Origin: CAZWCX01 sp964632945
GTDB taxonomy: Bacteria > Planctomycetota > MHYJ01 > WSZJ01 > CAZWCX01
DNA length: 64,000 nucleotides
Direction of reading: 5' to 3'
NCBI GenBank assembly: GCA_964632945.1
Contig: CAZWCX010000004.1
Span: 62,001-126,000 of the forward strand
Shown one piece after another: positions 1-8,603 of the stretch; the stretch's first letter is position 1; every line of letters begins with the position of its first letter. The notes beneath the pieces were generated by a model, which worked only from the letters and a program-made list of their open reading frames with translations, made no database searches and had not been told where the DNA came from. The translations under genes and the position numbers were made by a program.

Positions 1-1
1 C

Positions 2-1090
2 GCGTTTCACCGGGTGATCCGCTGGATCGAGCGGCACGACTTTGCCGCGGACGATTCCGGTCGCGAGGTTGCCGCGGCGGCGCTCGATCGGGGCCTGAAG
101 GCGGTCACCTCCCATTCGAGCGACGCCGTGACGCCGTGGCTGAATGCCTTCGCCGCCCTGCGGCTCTTCGTCCTCGAGGAAGGCACGTTCCAAGGGGACC
201 GGCTGCCGTCTCCCGCCCTGCGGTGGGAATGGGATGCCGTCCTGCTCGCGGCCGCCGCACGGGCGGGACGCCATGACATCGTCGTCCCCCTCGGACGTCG
301 CCTGACCGTCGTCTTCCCCGAAGACGCCTTCGTGCGATCCTGCCTCGCGCGCTCCCTGCTGGCGAACGGACGCTCCGCAGAATCGCGCTCGGTCTGGTCC
401 GCCGCGGCGTCGCGCGGGTCGCTCGGTTGGCGCGCGCGCGTCTGGTGGGGAAACTCCGCCCTCGCCGCCGGCGACGCCCCCGGCGCCCTGGCGGTGTTTG
501 ATGAACTGGTGAAGGACGTTCCCGACCGCGCCGAAACCTGGGCCGCCCGCGCCGCCGTCCATCGCGCCCTGCGAGGCTGGGACGCGGTCTCCACCGACCT
601 GGAAACCGCCGTCGGCCTCGCGCCGGCCCACGCCGACCTCCTGTTGCAACTGGGCATCGCCCGCTATCATCTCGACCGTTTCGAGCCCGCCGTGGAGGCA
701 CTCCGCCGCGCCGTCGAGCTTCAACCGGCCGAAGGGGAAGGCCACCAGTACCTTGGCCTCGCGCTGCGCAACCTGGGCCGCCGTTCCGAAGCGCTCTCTC
801 ACCTCGATCGCGCCGTCCGCCTGCGACCCAACTCCCCCGATGCGCGCGCGTATCGCGGCATCACGCGCCACGAGGCCGGGGACTTCGCCGGCGCCGTCGA
901 AGACTACGACCACGCGTTCCGTCTCGGCCTGGAAGGTCCGATCTTCCTCGCCAAGCGGGGCGAGGCCCAAGCGTCCTTGCGCCGATTCGACCTGGCCCGC
1001 AAGGATCTGCGGGAGTTCCTGGCCCGATACCCGGACCATGGCCTCGCGGGGCCGGTCCGCTCCATGCTGGAAGGGCTTCCCGAGGAGTAA
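2..1090 (+). CDS. TPR repeat protein (5' end cut by window edge)
   Basis: The reading frame is open to the left edge of the window, so the first visible start (GTG at 14) is probably internal and the gene partial. The last 200 residues or so hold at least four tetratricopeptide repeats, with the typical spacing of A/G at position 8 and A at position 20 (for example GLAPAHADLLLQLGIARYHL and the following RAVELQPAEGEGHQYLGLAL). TPRs form helical scaffolds for protein-protein contacts. No catalytic motif is visible. The next gene starts about 55 bases downstream on the same strand, so the two may be co-transcribed. The partner and pathway are unknown. Confidence 0.8.
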   Translation, partial: AFHRVIRWIERHDFAADDSGREVAAAALDRGLKAVTSHSSDAVTPWLNAFAALRLFVLEEGTFQGDRLPSPALRWEWDAVLLAAAARAGRHDIVVPLGRRLTVVFPEDAFVRSCLARSLLANGRSAESRSVWSAAASRGSLGWRARVWWGNSALAAGDAPGALAVFDELVKDVPDRAETWAARAAVHRALRGWDAVSTDLETAVGLAPAHADLLLQLGIARYHLDRFEPAVEALRRAVELQPAEGEGHQYLGLALRNLGRRSEALSHLDRAVRLRPNSPDARAYRGITRHEAGDFAGAVEDYDHAFRLGLEGPIFLAKRGEAQASLRRFDLARKDLREFLARYPDHGLAGPVRSMLEGLPEE

Positions 1091-1144
1091 TCGTCCACCG
1101 TTTGCGGCCGGGAACCGAAACGGTGTTTGTGGAGGGAAAGTGTG

Positions 1145-2644
1145 ATGCGTCGAATGCCTGGCGTTTGGCAGGGTCGACGGGGAATGGCGACCGAGAACGT
1201 CCTGCTGGTCGTTCTCATCGCGATCGTCCTCCTGTTGATGACCACGCTCTTCGGGCAGAAGATCTCGCGCCTGTTCAAGGCCGGCACCGTCAGCATCGAT
1301 GAGGGCACGCCGAAGACCGATGCGCCCATCCTCTCGTCCGACGCGGCACCTTCCATCGGCATCGGCGGAGGCAACGCCGGCGGCGGCGGGGGCGGCGGAG
1401 GCGGCCTCCCGGGCGGCGGCAATCCCGCCGGAGGCAACACCGGCGGCGGCGCCGGCACCCCCGGCACGGGCGGATCCGGAACTCCCGGTGGGCCCGGCGG
1501 CGCAGCCCCCAACGTGGGTACCCCGGGGACCGGCGGCAGCGGCTCGGGCGGCGGCGGATCCGGCAACGCCAACACCAATACCCCCCCGGTCACGGCGGGC
1601 CCCTTCACCCCCTTCGTCCCGCCCCAGGACCCCAAATCCCCCGACTACGACAATCCGGACGCCGAGAGCTTCAAAGACCCCAAGACCGTCAAGGAAGGTT
1701 TCAAGGGGAAGGTCTACGAGGACGGCAAGTGGCGGGACATGACCGAGGCCGAGAAGAAGGCCCGGGAAGAGGAAGAAGAAAAGGGCAAGAAATACGTCTC
1801 CGCCGAGGTCACCCTCCTGTCCGGTGAGAAGGAACTCTACAACGACCAGATCAAGCTCCTCGACATCCCCGGCGGGGACATCAAACTCGGCACCGACATC
1901 ACCGCGAGCGGGAGCGTCACGAGTTCGGGCACCGGGATCAAGGCCAGCGGCTCCATCGAAGCCACCGTGGGCCTGACCGCGACCGCCGAGAAGGAAATCA
2001 CCCTCTCCACGTTCGAGTTCGGCGGACAGAAGTTCAAGGTCACCGCCAACGGCAAGGCGGACGCCCTCGTCGGCGGCACCGCCAGCGTGAGCGGCGAAGG
2101 CACGGCCGACCTCAAGGACGGTCTCGGCGCAAGCGGCAAGGCCGAGGCCTTCGTCGGCGCCAAGGCCTCGCTGGGCGCCGGGGCGCGCCTCCTCTGGCTC
2201 AATCCGGACACCGGCGAGTACGAGGAAGTCGGCGCCATCAAGGGCGTCGTCGAGGGCAGCGCGGGCGCCGGCGCCTCGGCGGAATTCAACATCGGCTACG
2301 TCGACGGCAAACTCACCTTCACCGCCAGCGCCAGCGCCACCCTGGGCCTCGGCGCGGGCGGCAAGGTCCAGTTCGAGCTCAACGGGCCCGCCGCCGTCAA
2401 AATGACCGGCGCCGTGGCCAAGAACCTCGGCACCCAGGCCATCGAGTGGACCGGAGAGAAATTGGAACAAGGCGCCAAGGCCGTCAAGGACGTCGCCGTC
2501 GCCGGCGCGGAATTGGTGGCCGATGGCGCGAAGACCCTGTACACGGGGGCGAAGAATGTCGTCAGCAGTACCGGCGGCGCACTCGTGAGCGCCGGGACCG
2601 CCGTCGTCGAGTCTCCGTACGCCCCGTGGAATTGGCTCAAGTAG
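1145..2644 (+). CDS. Flp/type IVb-pilin-like N-terminus fused to a large Gly-rich repetitive ectodomain (copy 1)
   Basis: The ATG at 1145 is chosen because GGAGGGAAAG (1131-1140) lies just upstream; an earlier TTG at 1127 is possible. Residues 12-50 read as a type IVb prepilin leader: a basic tail, RRGMATE (Gly before the cut, Glu near +4/+5), a hydrophobic helix of about 20 residues, then FGQKISRLFKAG as in Flp pilins. A spacer rich in GGG, GTP and GSG follows (about residues 60-150), then a charged segment, then about 250 residues of alternating Ala/Gly/Ser/Thr repeats with KASGSIEA- and SAGAGASAEF-like units. Normal Flp pilins have 50-80 residues; this protein has 499. Paralogue of the next gene. 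I infer an envelope- or surface-anchored protein processed by a TadV-type peptidase; function not recognised. Confidence 0.75.
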   Translation: MRRMPGVWQGRRGMATENVLLVVLIAIVLLLMTTLFGQKISRLFKAGTVSIDEGTPKTDAPILSSDAAPSIGIGGGNAGGGGGGGGGLPGGGNPAGGNTGGGAGTPGTGGSGTPGGPGGAAPNVGTPGTGGSGSGGGGSGNANTNTPPVTAGPFTPFVPPQDPKSPDYDNPDAESFKDPKTVKEGFKGKVYEDGKWRDMTEAEKKAREEEEEKGKKYVSAEVTLLSGEKELYNDQIKLLDIPGGDIKLGTDITASGSVTSSGTGIKASGSIEATVGLTATAEKEITLSTFEFGGQKFKVTANGKADALVGGTASVSGEGTADLKDGLGASGKAEAFVGAKASLGAGARLLWLNPDTGEYEEVGAIKGVVEGSAGAGASAEFNIGYVDGKLTFTASASATLGLGAGGKVQFELNGPAAVKMTGAVAKNLGTQAIEWTGEKLEQGAKAVKDVAVAGAELVADGAKTLYTGAKNVVSSTGGALVSAGTAVVESPYAPWNWLK

Positions 2645-2682
2645 TGTTGTGATGGGCCCCCTTTCCAGGTGAGGTACCCGCC

Positions 2683-4044
2683 ATGATCGCCAGGAACTTG
2701 CCGGCCCAACGGGGCCGGCGCGGGATGGCCACGGAAAACATCCTGATGGTCGTCCTGATCGCCATCGTGCTCCTGCTGTTCGTCACCATCTTCGGGAACA
2801 AGATCTCGCGGCTCTTCAAGGCCGGCACCGAGAGCATGGACAAGGGAACGGCGGTCACCGACGCGCCGATCCTGGACTCCGGCGCCGCGCCCGATCTCGG
2901 CATCGGCGACTCGACGTCGCCGGGCGGCGGATCGAGCGGCGGCGGCGGCGGCAACAGCGGCGGCAACCCGGGCACGGGGTCCGGCACGCCGGGCAATCCC
3001 GGCGGCGGCGGCTCGCCCACCAGCGGCGGGGGCGGCAATCCGACCACGACCAGCCCCGGCGGCGGCAGCGGCACCGGCTCCACGGGAGGCGGCGGCACCA
3101 GCAACCCCGGTCCCGGCGGCGGCACCCCCAACACCGGCGGCGGCACCGGCACCGGGAACCCCGGCGGCGGCAGCGCCTCCAACCCCACCCCCGGCCCGAC
3201 CGGACCCGGCGGCGTGACCAATCCGGCCCCCACCGGCGGCGGCCAGAACCCGGCCAAGCCCGAAGAGTCCAAGTGGGAGGTCGGCGGCCAGGGCGAAACC
3301 AAGAAGGACAAGCCCTTCGCCAAAAACGCCGACGGCTCCAACAAGTTCGAAAAGGAATCCACCAAAGTCTACCGGAAAGGCGAGGGCTGGAAGGAAAAGG
3401 AAAAGAAGCCCGAGTCCAACTCCAAGGTCGAGGTCGGCGTCGAGTACACGTTCCACAAGAAGGACCGTGAGCTCAAAAAGTACGAAACCGAAGACGAGGA
3501 GAAGTACAAGGAGCGAAAGGACCTCGCCAAGGGCCGCGCGGGCGTCCGCCTCGGCACCCTCGACACCAAGGTCACCGGCGGGGCGAAGTGGAACCCGGGT
3601 TCCGGCGAGGTCTACGCCGGCGGGTCCGCGGGCGTCACCGTCACCGGCGTCACCGCAGGCGCGGAAGGCGAAGTCGGCAACGACTACATCAAAGGCAAGG
3701 GCAGCGCGGAAGTCGTCGTCGGCAAGGTCGAGGCCAAGGTCGAAGCCAAGATCGGCAACTCCAAGGACTACGCCGGCGCCAAGGTCGAAGCGGGCATCGG
3801 CGGCTCCGTCGTGGAAGGAAAGGTCACCGGCTCGGTCGGGTCCAAGTGGCTCGGCATCGAGGTCGAAGGCGAACTGTCCGGCGCCCTGCTGACGGCCGAG
3901 GCCAAGGGCACGGCGGCGGCCGGCTACAACAAGGAAACCAAGCGCTTCGAGCTCGAGCTCGGCGGCAAGGTCGGCGCCCTCCTGGCGGGCGGCGGCGGCA
4001 AGGTCAAGATCAAGCTCAACAAGCCCGGCTGGTGGCCGTGGTGA
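2683..4044 (+). CDS. Flp/type IVb-pilin-like N-terminus fused to a large Gly-rich repetitive ectodomain (copy 2)
   Basis: Tandem paralogue of the preceding gene, 38 bases downstream. The ATG at 2683 follows AGGTGAGG about 9 bases upstream. The N-terminus repeats the same design: RRGRRGMATE-like basic leader, hydrophobic helix (about residues 19-36), FGNKISRLFKAG, and then the shared TDAPILDSGAAPDLGIGD segment. The spacer is about 130 residues of almost pure Gly/Ser/Thr/Pro. A Lys/Glu-rich stretch (about 195-270) leads to repeats such as VTVTGVTAGAEGEVG and KGKGSAEVVVGKVEAKVEAK. The C-terminus is WWPW. Strong conservation of the helix against a diverged ectodomain suggests membrane insertion or assembly is the selected property. 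Function unknown; it may be a pilin-like adhesin or matrix protein. Confidence 0.75.
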   Translation: MIARNLPAQRGRRGMATENILMVVLIAIVLLLFVTIFGNKISRLFKAGTESMDKGTAVTDAPILDSGAAPDLGIGDSTSPGGGSSGGGGGNSGGNPGTGSGTPGNPGGGGSPTSGGGGNPTTTSPGGGSGTGSTGGGGTSNPGPGGGTPNTGGGTGTGNPGGGSASNPTPGPTGPGGVTNPAPTGGGQNPAKPEESKWEVGGQGETKKDKPFAKNADGSNKFEKESTKVYRKGEGWKEKEKKPESNSKVEVGVEYTFHKKDRELKKYETEDEEKYKERKDLAKGRAGVRLGTLDTKVTGGAKWNPGSGEVYAGGSAGVTVTGVTAGAEGEVGNDYIKGKGSAEVVVGKVEAKVEAKIGNSKDYAGAKVEAGIGGSVVEGKVTGSVGSKWLGIEVEGELSGALLTAEAKGTAAAGYNKETKRFELELGGKVGALLAGGGGKVKIKLNKPGWWPW

Positions 4045-4060
4045 CGCAACGGAGAGTACG

Positions 4061-5194
4061 ATGAAGAAACTGCTGCGCCTGCTCCTCGCCGCCGCGATCC
4101 TCCCGGTCTGCCTCGCTCGCGGCGAGGAGCCCCCGAAGGAACCGGACGATCCGCCCTACAGCATGCCGACGGAGGAGATCTACTCCGACGACGTGCTGAA
4201 AACGAAGTTCGAATACCGGAAGACCGTGCCCTACGGGGATCCGACACTCGCCGTGTTGATCCCCTCCCGAACCACCTGGAAGTGGGTTACGGTCGCTCAT
4301 CCGAACAAGATCGACACCGAACGCATGGTGCCCCTCGCGCGGGTCGAAGTGCCGGACGACCCCGAGGTCGCCGTCGAAATGAAGTACATCGTCCTCCTCC
4401 GCGAGGTGAACCTCACGGATTGGGTGGACTTCTTCATGGTCAGCCAGGGCATGCACGTGGTCCACGCGCAGGGCGGCGTGTATCACGGACGACCCACCAT
4501 CGACACCCTGTGCGAGTTCAAGGTCCCGGACGGTCGCATCTTCGTGGCGCGGGTCGCGTTCTTCAAGAACGCGAACCGGATCTACGTGACCTCCGGCTCC
4601 TGCCCCCAGGCCAAGTACGAAACGTACGCCGAGGAGTTCGGCCTCGCCGTCACGTCCGCCACACCCGTCGCGCTCTCGCAGGAGGAATTCGCCGAGCCCG
4701 TGATGGAGTACCGCTTCCCGGTCGGCAAGAAATACTCCTTCACCTACCCGGCCAGTTGGGCGGTCCGGGATCTCTCGGAGCTCCCGACCGGCGTCAGCGC
4801 GGTCGACCTTTTTCACGAAAAACCCGCAACGCCGGTCGGCCTCATCAAGGTACGGGTCTTCAACCGCGAGCGCGTGGAAGGCATGACCCTCGATACGGTC
4901 ACCTGGACCGTGTTCGAGGAACTGAAGTCCGCTTCGGGCGAACTTCGCGTCGAGGAGAAACTGGACGAAAAGGAGGCGGCCACCAGCCTCTTCCCGCAGA
5001 CGGGAAAAATGGTCGTCTACAAGGCGGATCTCGGCGGCAGCCCGATCGAGATTCACGAGGCCGTCTTCGCCAACGATTCCTCGTTCTTCGGCGTATACCT
5101 GATCACGCCGCCCAGCTGGCGCGCCCCGCGTCTCTACATGGTGAACCGAAGGGCGTGGGAGATCGTCCAGATGCGGATCCGGGACGGCGCGTAG
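4061..5194 (+). CDS. Secreted protein of unknown function (paralogue of next gene)
   Basis: 377 residues with a clear signal peptide (MKKLLRLLLAAAILPVCLA, cut near residue 20) preceded by GGAGAGTACG before the ATG. No known domain is recognised. The mature part starts with an acidic PTEEIYSDDVLKTKFEYRK segment and contains WKWVTV, RMVPLARVEVPDDP, EMKYIVLL and a Trp-rich WVDFF stretch, all conserved in the next gene. It sits 16 bases after the second Flp-like protein, so it probably shares a transcript with it. Location periplasmic or outer surface by inference. Confidence 0.75.
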   Translation: MKKLLRLLLAAAILPVCLARGEEPPKEPDDPPYSMPTEEIYSDDVLKTKFEYRKTVPYGDPTLAVLIPSRTTWKWVTVAHPNKIDTERMVPLARVEVPDDPEVAVEMKYIVLLREVNLTDWVDFFMVSQGMHVVHAQGGVYHGRPTIDTLCEFKVPDGRIFVARVAFFKNANRIYVTSGSCPQAKYETYAEEFGLAVTSATPVALSQEEFAEPVMEYRFPVGKKYSFTYPASWAVRDLSELPTGVSAVDLFHEKPATPVGLIKVRVFNRERVEGMTLDTVTWTVFEELKSASGELRVEEKLDEKEAATSLFPQTGKMVVYKADLGGSPIEIHEAVFANDSSFFGVYLITPPSWRAPRLYMVNRRAWEIVQMRIRDGA

Positions 5195-5299
5195 CCGGAC
5201 GGGGGGCGGGCCTCGCTGCGCCCCGCCCGCGCCGCCGGCGTGGAAACGCACCGCGGACGCCCCCACCCGGACCCCAACCCCTCACGTTGGATCACCGCC

Positions 5300-6451
5300 A
5301 TGGATACCGCCCCGCGTCGCCGTCGATGGGTCGCCGCCCTGACCCTGGCTTTCCTGCTCCCCCTCTGCACCCGGATCGCGGCGGAGGATCCCCCCATGTC
5401 CCAGCCCTCGCTCCCGTCCATGCCCACGCAGGACATTTTCCCGGATGAGATCCTGGCCCGCGAGTTCGAGCACCGGAAATCGGTCCCCTTCGAAGATGAG
5501 ACCCTCGCCCTGTCCCTCTCCAGCCGGACCGACTGGAAGTGGGTCCCCGTCACGAGCGACACCAAGGGACACCACAACCGCATGGTCACCCTCGCCCGCG
5601 TGGAACCGCCGGGCGACCCGGACGTGGCCATCGAGATGAAGTACATCCTCCTCCGACACGAAGTCCGCCTCGAGGACTGGATCGACTACTTCCTCGACGT
5701 CCAGGGCATGACCGCCCTCGTCGGGCATCACGGCGACTACAGCGGCCGGCACGTCGTGGACGTCATCGCGGAATACGCCGCCGAGGACGGACGGCCGTTC
5801 CTCGCCCGCATGGGATTCCTGAAGAATGCCGACCGCATCTGGCTCGTCGCCGGCACCGCCCCGCGGGAGAAGTACGAACGCTGGTCCCGCGAATTCGGCG
5901 TCGCCGTGGTCGGATCCTCCCCCCGCCACCTCCTGCCCGGCGAATATGCCGAGCCCCTGATCGAACACCGCGTGGAGAGCCCGCGGGCCTTCACCTTCCG
6001 CTGCCCCAAGACCTGGAAGACCCGTGTACCCGGCGACATCCCCGATGGGACCGGCGCCCTGGACCTCTACTGGGACGATGCGGAACGCCCGCACGGCGTC
6101 ATCAAGGTCCGCGCCTACTCGCGCAAGATCTTCCCGGACTTCAATGCGGAAAAGGCGACCTGGAGCGTCTTCGAGGAAATCCGCGCCGGCGCCCCGGACC
6201 TGAAGATGCGGGACAAGCTGCGCGAGGTCGAGGCGGAGCACCCCGACTTTCCGGGCGGCGGCCGCGTCACCGTCTACTCGATCTCCCTGGGAGGAAAGCC
6301 CGTCGAAGTCCACGAACTCGTCCTCCTCCATCCCGAGATGGTCGTTTCGCTGGTCCTCGTCTCTTCCGCCGAGCTCCACTCGCGTCCGGCCCACCTGGCC
6401 AATCATCGCGCGTGGGATCTCGCCGGACGCACCTTGAAGCTCGCGCCGTGA
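5300..6451 (+). CDS. Secreted protein of unknown function (paralogue of previous gene)
   Basis: 383 residues from the ATG at 5300, which gives a proper signal peptide (MDTAPRRRRWVAALTLAFLL, cut after an AxA-like TRIAA). A GTG at 5240 would add 20 residues with no ribosome binding site. It aligns along its whole length with the preceding gene: PTQDIFPDEILAREFEHRKS against PTEEIYSDDVLKTKFEYRK, WKWVPV, RMVTLARVEPPGDPDVAIEM, and WSVFEEIRAG near residue 290. This is a tandem duplication. Its stop overlaps the start of the next gene (GTGA), so the two are translationally coupled. No function can be assigned. Confidence 0.75.
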   Translation: MDTAPRRRRWVAALTLAFLLPLCTRIAAEDPPMSQPSLPSMPTQDIFPDEILAREFEHRKSVPFEDETLALSLSSRTDWKWVPVTSDTKGHHNRMVTLARVEPPGDPDVAIEMKYILLRHEVRLEDWIDYFLDVQGMTALVGHHGDYSGRHVVDVIAEYAAEDGRPFLARMGFLKNADRIWLVAGTAPREKYERWSREFGVAVVGSSPRHLLPGEYAEPLIEHRVESPRAFTFRCPKTWKTRVPGDIPDGTGALDLYWDDAERPHGVIKVRAYSRKIFPDFNAEKATWSVFEEIRAGAPDLKMRDKLREVEAEHPDFPGGGRVTVYSISLGGKPVEVHELVLLHPEMVVSLVLVSSAELHSRPAHLANHRAWDLAGRTLKLAP

Positions 6452-7578
6452 GAGTGCTCGTCTTTTTCCTCGTCGCCATCGGGGGGCTCCTCCTCCCGCT
6501 TGCGCTCGTCGTCCTGCTGCTGCTCCTCTCCCCGTTTCCGTACGAACGATTCGGGCCGGCGCCGGTATCCCCTCCCCCGACGGCCTCCGTCCTGGCGTCG
6601 CAGTTCGCGCCGGACTCCCGCGCCACCCCGATCAGCAGCGTCGGCGAGGTCCCCTGCACCAGCGGGATGCGCGCGAACTGGGAGGACGGCAGCAGCGTGG
6701 GCGTCGCCGCCTTCGCATCCGCGGAGACCGCGGCCCAGGCCCTCGAGGCCCTGTTCCGCTCCCCCGGATACGACTTCCGCTCCCGCACCAACGCCCTCCG
6801 CTACCTCGAGGGCGCGGGGGTGCGCGAAGACGGATCCCCGCTCAAGCTCTTCGCCTGGACGGAGGCCGATTGGCTGTTCTGGATCGAAGCCCGCGGCGCG
6901 GAGGCGTTCGACCGGCGACTTTCCGGCCTCCCGTTCCTTCGCCCCCGCGCCCGCAAACCGTTCGCCGACCGGCTCCTCGGCGAGAACATCCTCTGGCTCT
7001 TCGGCGGGTTGCTCGGCTACATCGCCGTGCTCGTTCCCGTGTGGACCCGCACGGCTTCCTGGGCGGCCGTCGTCCCGGCGACCTCCGGCGTCGCCCCCGT
7101 CGGGATCGACGAACTGCGCCGGCGCATCCTCGCGCTCGACCACCCGCAGCACCCCATCCGCGTCGGGGTCGAGGGCCCCTGGATCACCGTCGAATGGAAA
7201 CTCGCGGACGCCCGCTGGTGCGAGATCCTCGGCGCCGCCGGCGTTCACACCGTCCACCGGCTCCGACTCCGTCTCGATGCGGACGACCATACCGTTCGCG
7301 CCCAGGACCATCAGGGCACCGTGCGCTGGGCGACCGGAACCCTCGGCCTCGCCCCCGAAATCTCCTGGTCGGTGCAGCGCGGCATCGTCTTCGCCGACGT
7401 GCACTTCGAAGCCCACCCCAGCCTCGCGGTGGAACAGGGCACCGTCGTTTTTCGCCCTGCCCACGGCTATTCGTACAACCTCAACGAGATCAAGGCTCCG
7501 GTCATCCGCATCATCGCGGACAGCGGCTGGACCTACCGGCCCGTGCTCTCCTTCCTGAGCCGCGCCCTGTTCGGATAG
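6448..7578 (+). CDS. Membrane protein of unknown function
   Basis: The GTG at 6448 overlaps the TGA of the previous gene, which fixes the start. Product of 376 residues. An N-terminal membrane helix (about residues 3-28, almost all V/L/F/A/G) and a second helix near residues 180-200 (ILWLFGGLLGYIAVLVPVW) bracket a soluble domain of about 150 residues. The C-terminal half (PVGIDELRRRILALDHPQHP onward) looks like a folded cytoplasmic or periplasmic domain with a conserved-looking ITVEWKLADARW. A short T-rich tract directly after the stop (ATTTTTCTTTTCC) may end transcription. No family is recognised. Confidence 0.7.
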   Translation: MRVLVFFLVAIGGLLLPLALVVLLLLLSPFPYERFGPAPVSPPPTASVLASQFAPDSRATPISSVGEVPCTSGMRANWEDGSSVGVAAFASAETAAQALEALFRSPGYDFRSRTNALRYLEGAGVREDGSPLKLFAWTEADWLFWIEARGAEAFDRRLSGLPFLRPRARKPFADRLLGENILWLFGGLLGYIAVLVPVWTRTASWAAVVPATSGVAPVGIDELRRRILALDHPQHPIRVGVEGPWITVEWKLADARWCEILGAAGVHTVHRLRLRLDADDHTVRAQDHQGTVRWATGTLGLAPEISWSVQRGIVFADVHFEAHPSLAVEQGTVVFRPAHGYSYNLNEIKAPVIRIIADSGWTYRPVLSFLSRALFG

Positions 7579-7681
7579 ATTTTTCTTTTCCACCGCCCCC
7601 TGCTCGGGTATCACGAGTCCGCGGGCCGTCCCGGCCCGAAGCCGGAACTCCGGCACACTGATCCGAGTTGCGAGGGTCGCC

Positions 7682-8599
7682 ATGTCCCGCACGCTGCCCG
7701 GTTCCTTCGCCGCTCGGTGGGCCGTCCTCGCCGCCTGCTCCCTCCTCGCCGCCGCCATCGCGCCCGCCGCGCAGGCGCAGGAACCCGCGCCCACCGGAAC
7801 GCTTCACATCCGGCTCCTCGACGCCCGCGACAAGTCTCCGCTCGAGGACGTCAAGGCCGCGGTGAGCATCGGCCGCCTCGAAGAGGGCCGCGACGTCGTC
7901 TTCGACGCCGGCGCCGGCCGCACCGACGCGGACGGGCGCATGAGAATCGCCTATGCCCCGGGACGCCTCCAGGTCCAGATCCACGTCCCGGGATACGCCT
8001 ACGCCCTGTCGAAACTGTTCACGCTCGAGGCCAAGATGGACCACGCGCTCGAGTTCGCCCTCGAAAAGGGCGCGACCGCACGCGGACGCGTCGTGTCGAA
8101 GCTCTTCTCCCTGCCGGTCGAAGAAGCGAAAGTCCTTCTGCTCAGCAGCGCGCACTCGGCCAATACCGCCGTCACCGGAGTCGGCGGCGCCTTCCAGTTC
8201 GCCGACCTGCCCGCGGGCAATCACCGCCTGCGCATCGAACACCCGGAGCATGCCCCGCGCGAGGTCGCCTTCTCCGTCGAGACCGGCGCGGTCGCGGAAC
8301 TGGACCGCTTGCCCCTCGACGCCGCCTCGCTCTCCCGGATCGCGCTCCGTGTCCATGTCCCCGACCGTCCCGAACCCGTCCGGGACTACGACATCGTCGT
8401 CACCTGGACCGAAGACGACAAGCCGGTCGGGATTCCCGGCGCGGTGCGCGGCATCGACGAATTCCTGGTCAAGGTCCCCCCGGGCCCCGCCACCCTCAAG
8501 GTCGAACTGAAAGGGTACCGGCCCGCCGTCGTCGCTGTCCTGGCGCCGCCCGGCCTCACCGTGCCCGTGCGCGTCCGCCTCCGGCCCGCGAAGGAGTGA
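7682..8599 (+). CDS. Secreted protein with carboxypeptidase-regulatory-like (Ig-like) domains
   Basis: 305 residues. Signal peptide at 1-35 ending APAAQAQE. The mature part contains two or three beta-sandwich units with the pattern of carboxypeptidase regulatory-like domains: TLHIRLLDARDKSPLEDVKA followed by RTDADGRMRI, then GATARGRVVSKLFSLPVEEA followed by GVGGAFQFADLPAGNHRLRI. Such domains are structural and occur in envelope proteins. The gene precedes another secreted protein by only four bases, so they are probably one operon. GCGAGGG lies before the ATG. Confidence 0.65.
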   Translation: MSRTLPGSFAARWAVLAACSLLAAAIAPAAQAQEPAPTGTLHIRLLDARDKSPLEDVKAAVSIGRLEEGRDVVFDAGAGRTDADGRMRIAYAPGRLQVQIHVPGYAYALSKLFTLEAKMDHALEFALEKGATARGRVVSKLFSLPVEEAKVLLLSSAHSANTAVTGVGGAFQFADLPAGNHRLRIEHPEHAPREVAFSVETGAVAELDRLPLDAASLSRIALRVHVPDRPEPVRDYDIVVTWTEDDKPVGIPGAVRGIDEFLVKVPPGPATLKVELKGYRPAVVAVLAPPGLTVPVRVRLRPAKE

Positions 8600-8603
8600 G
8601 CCC

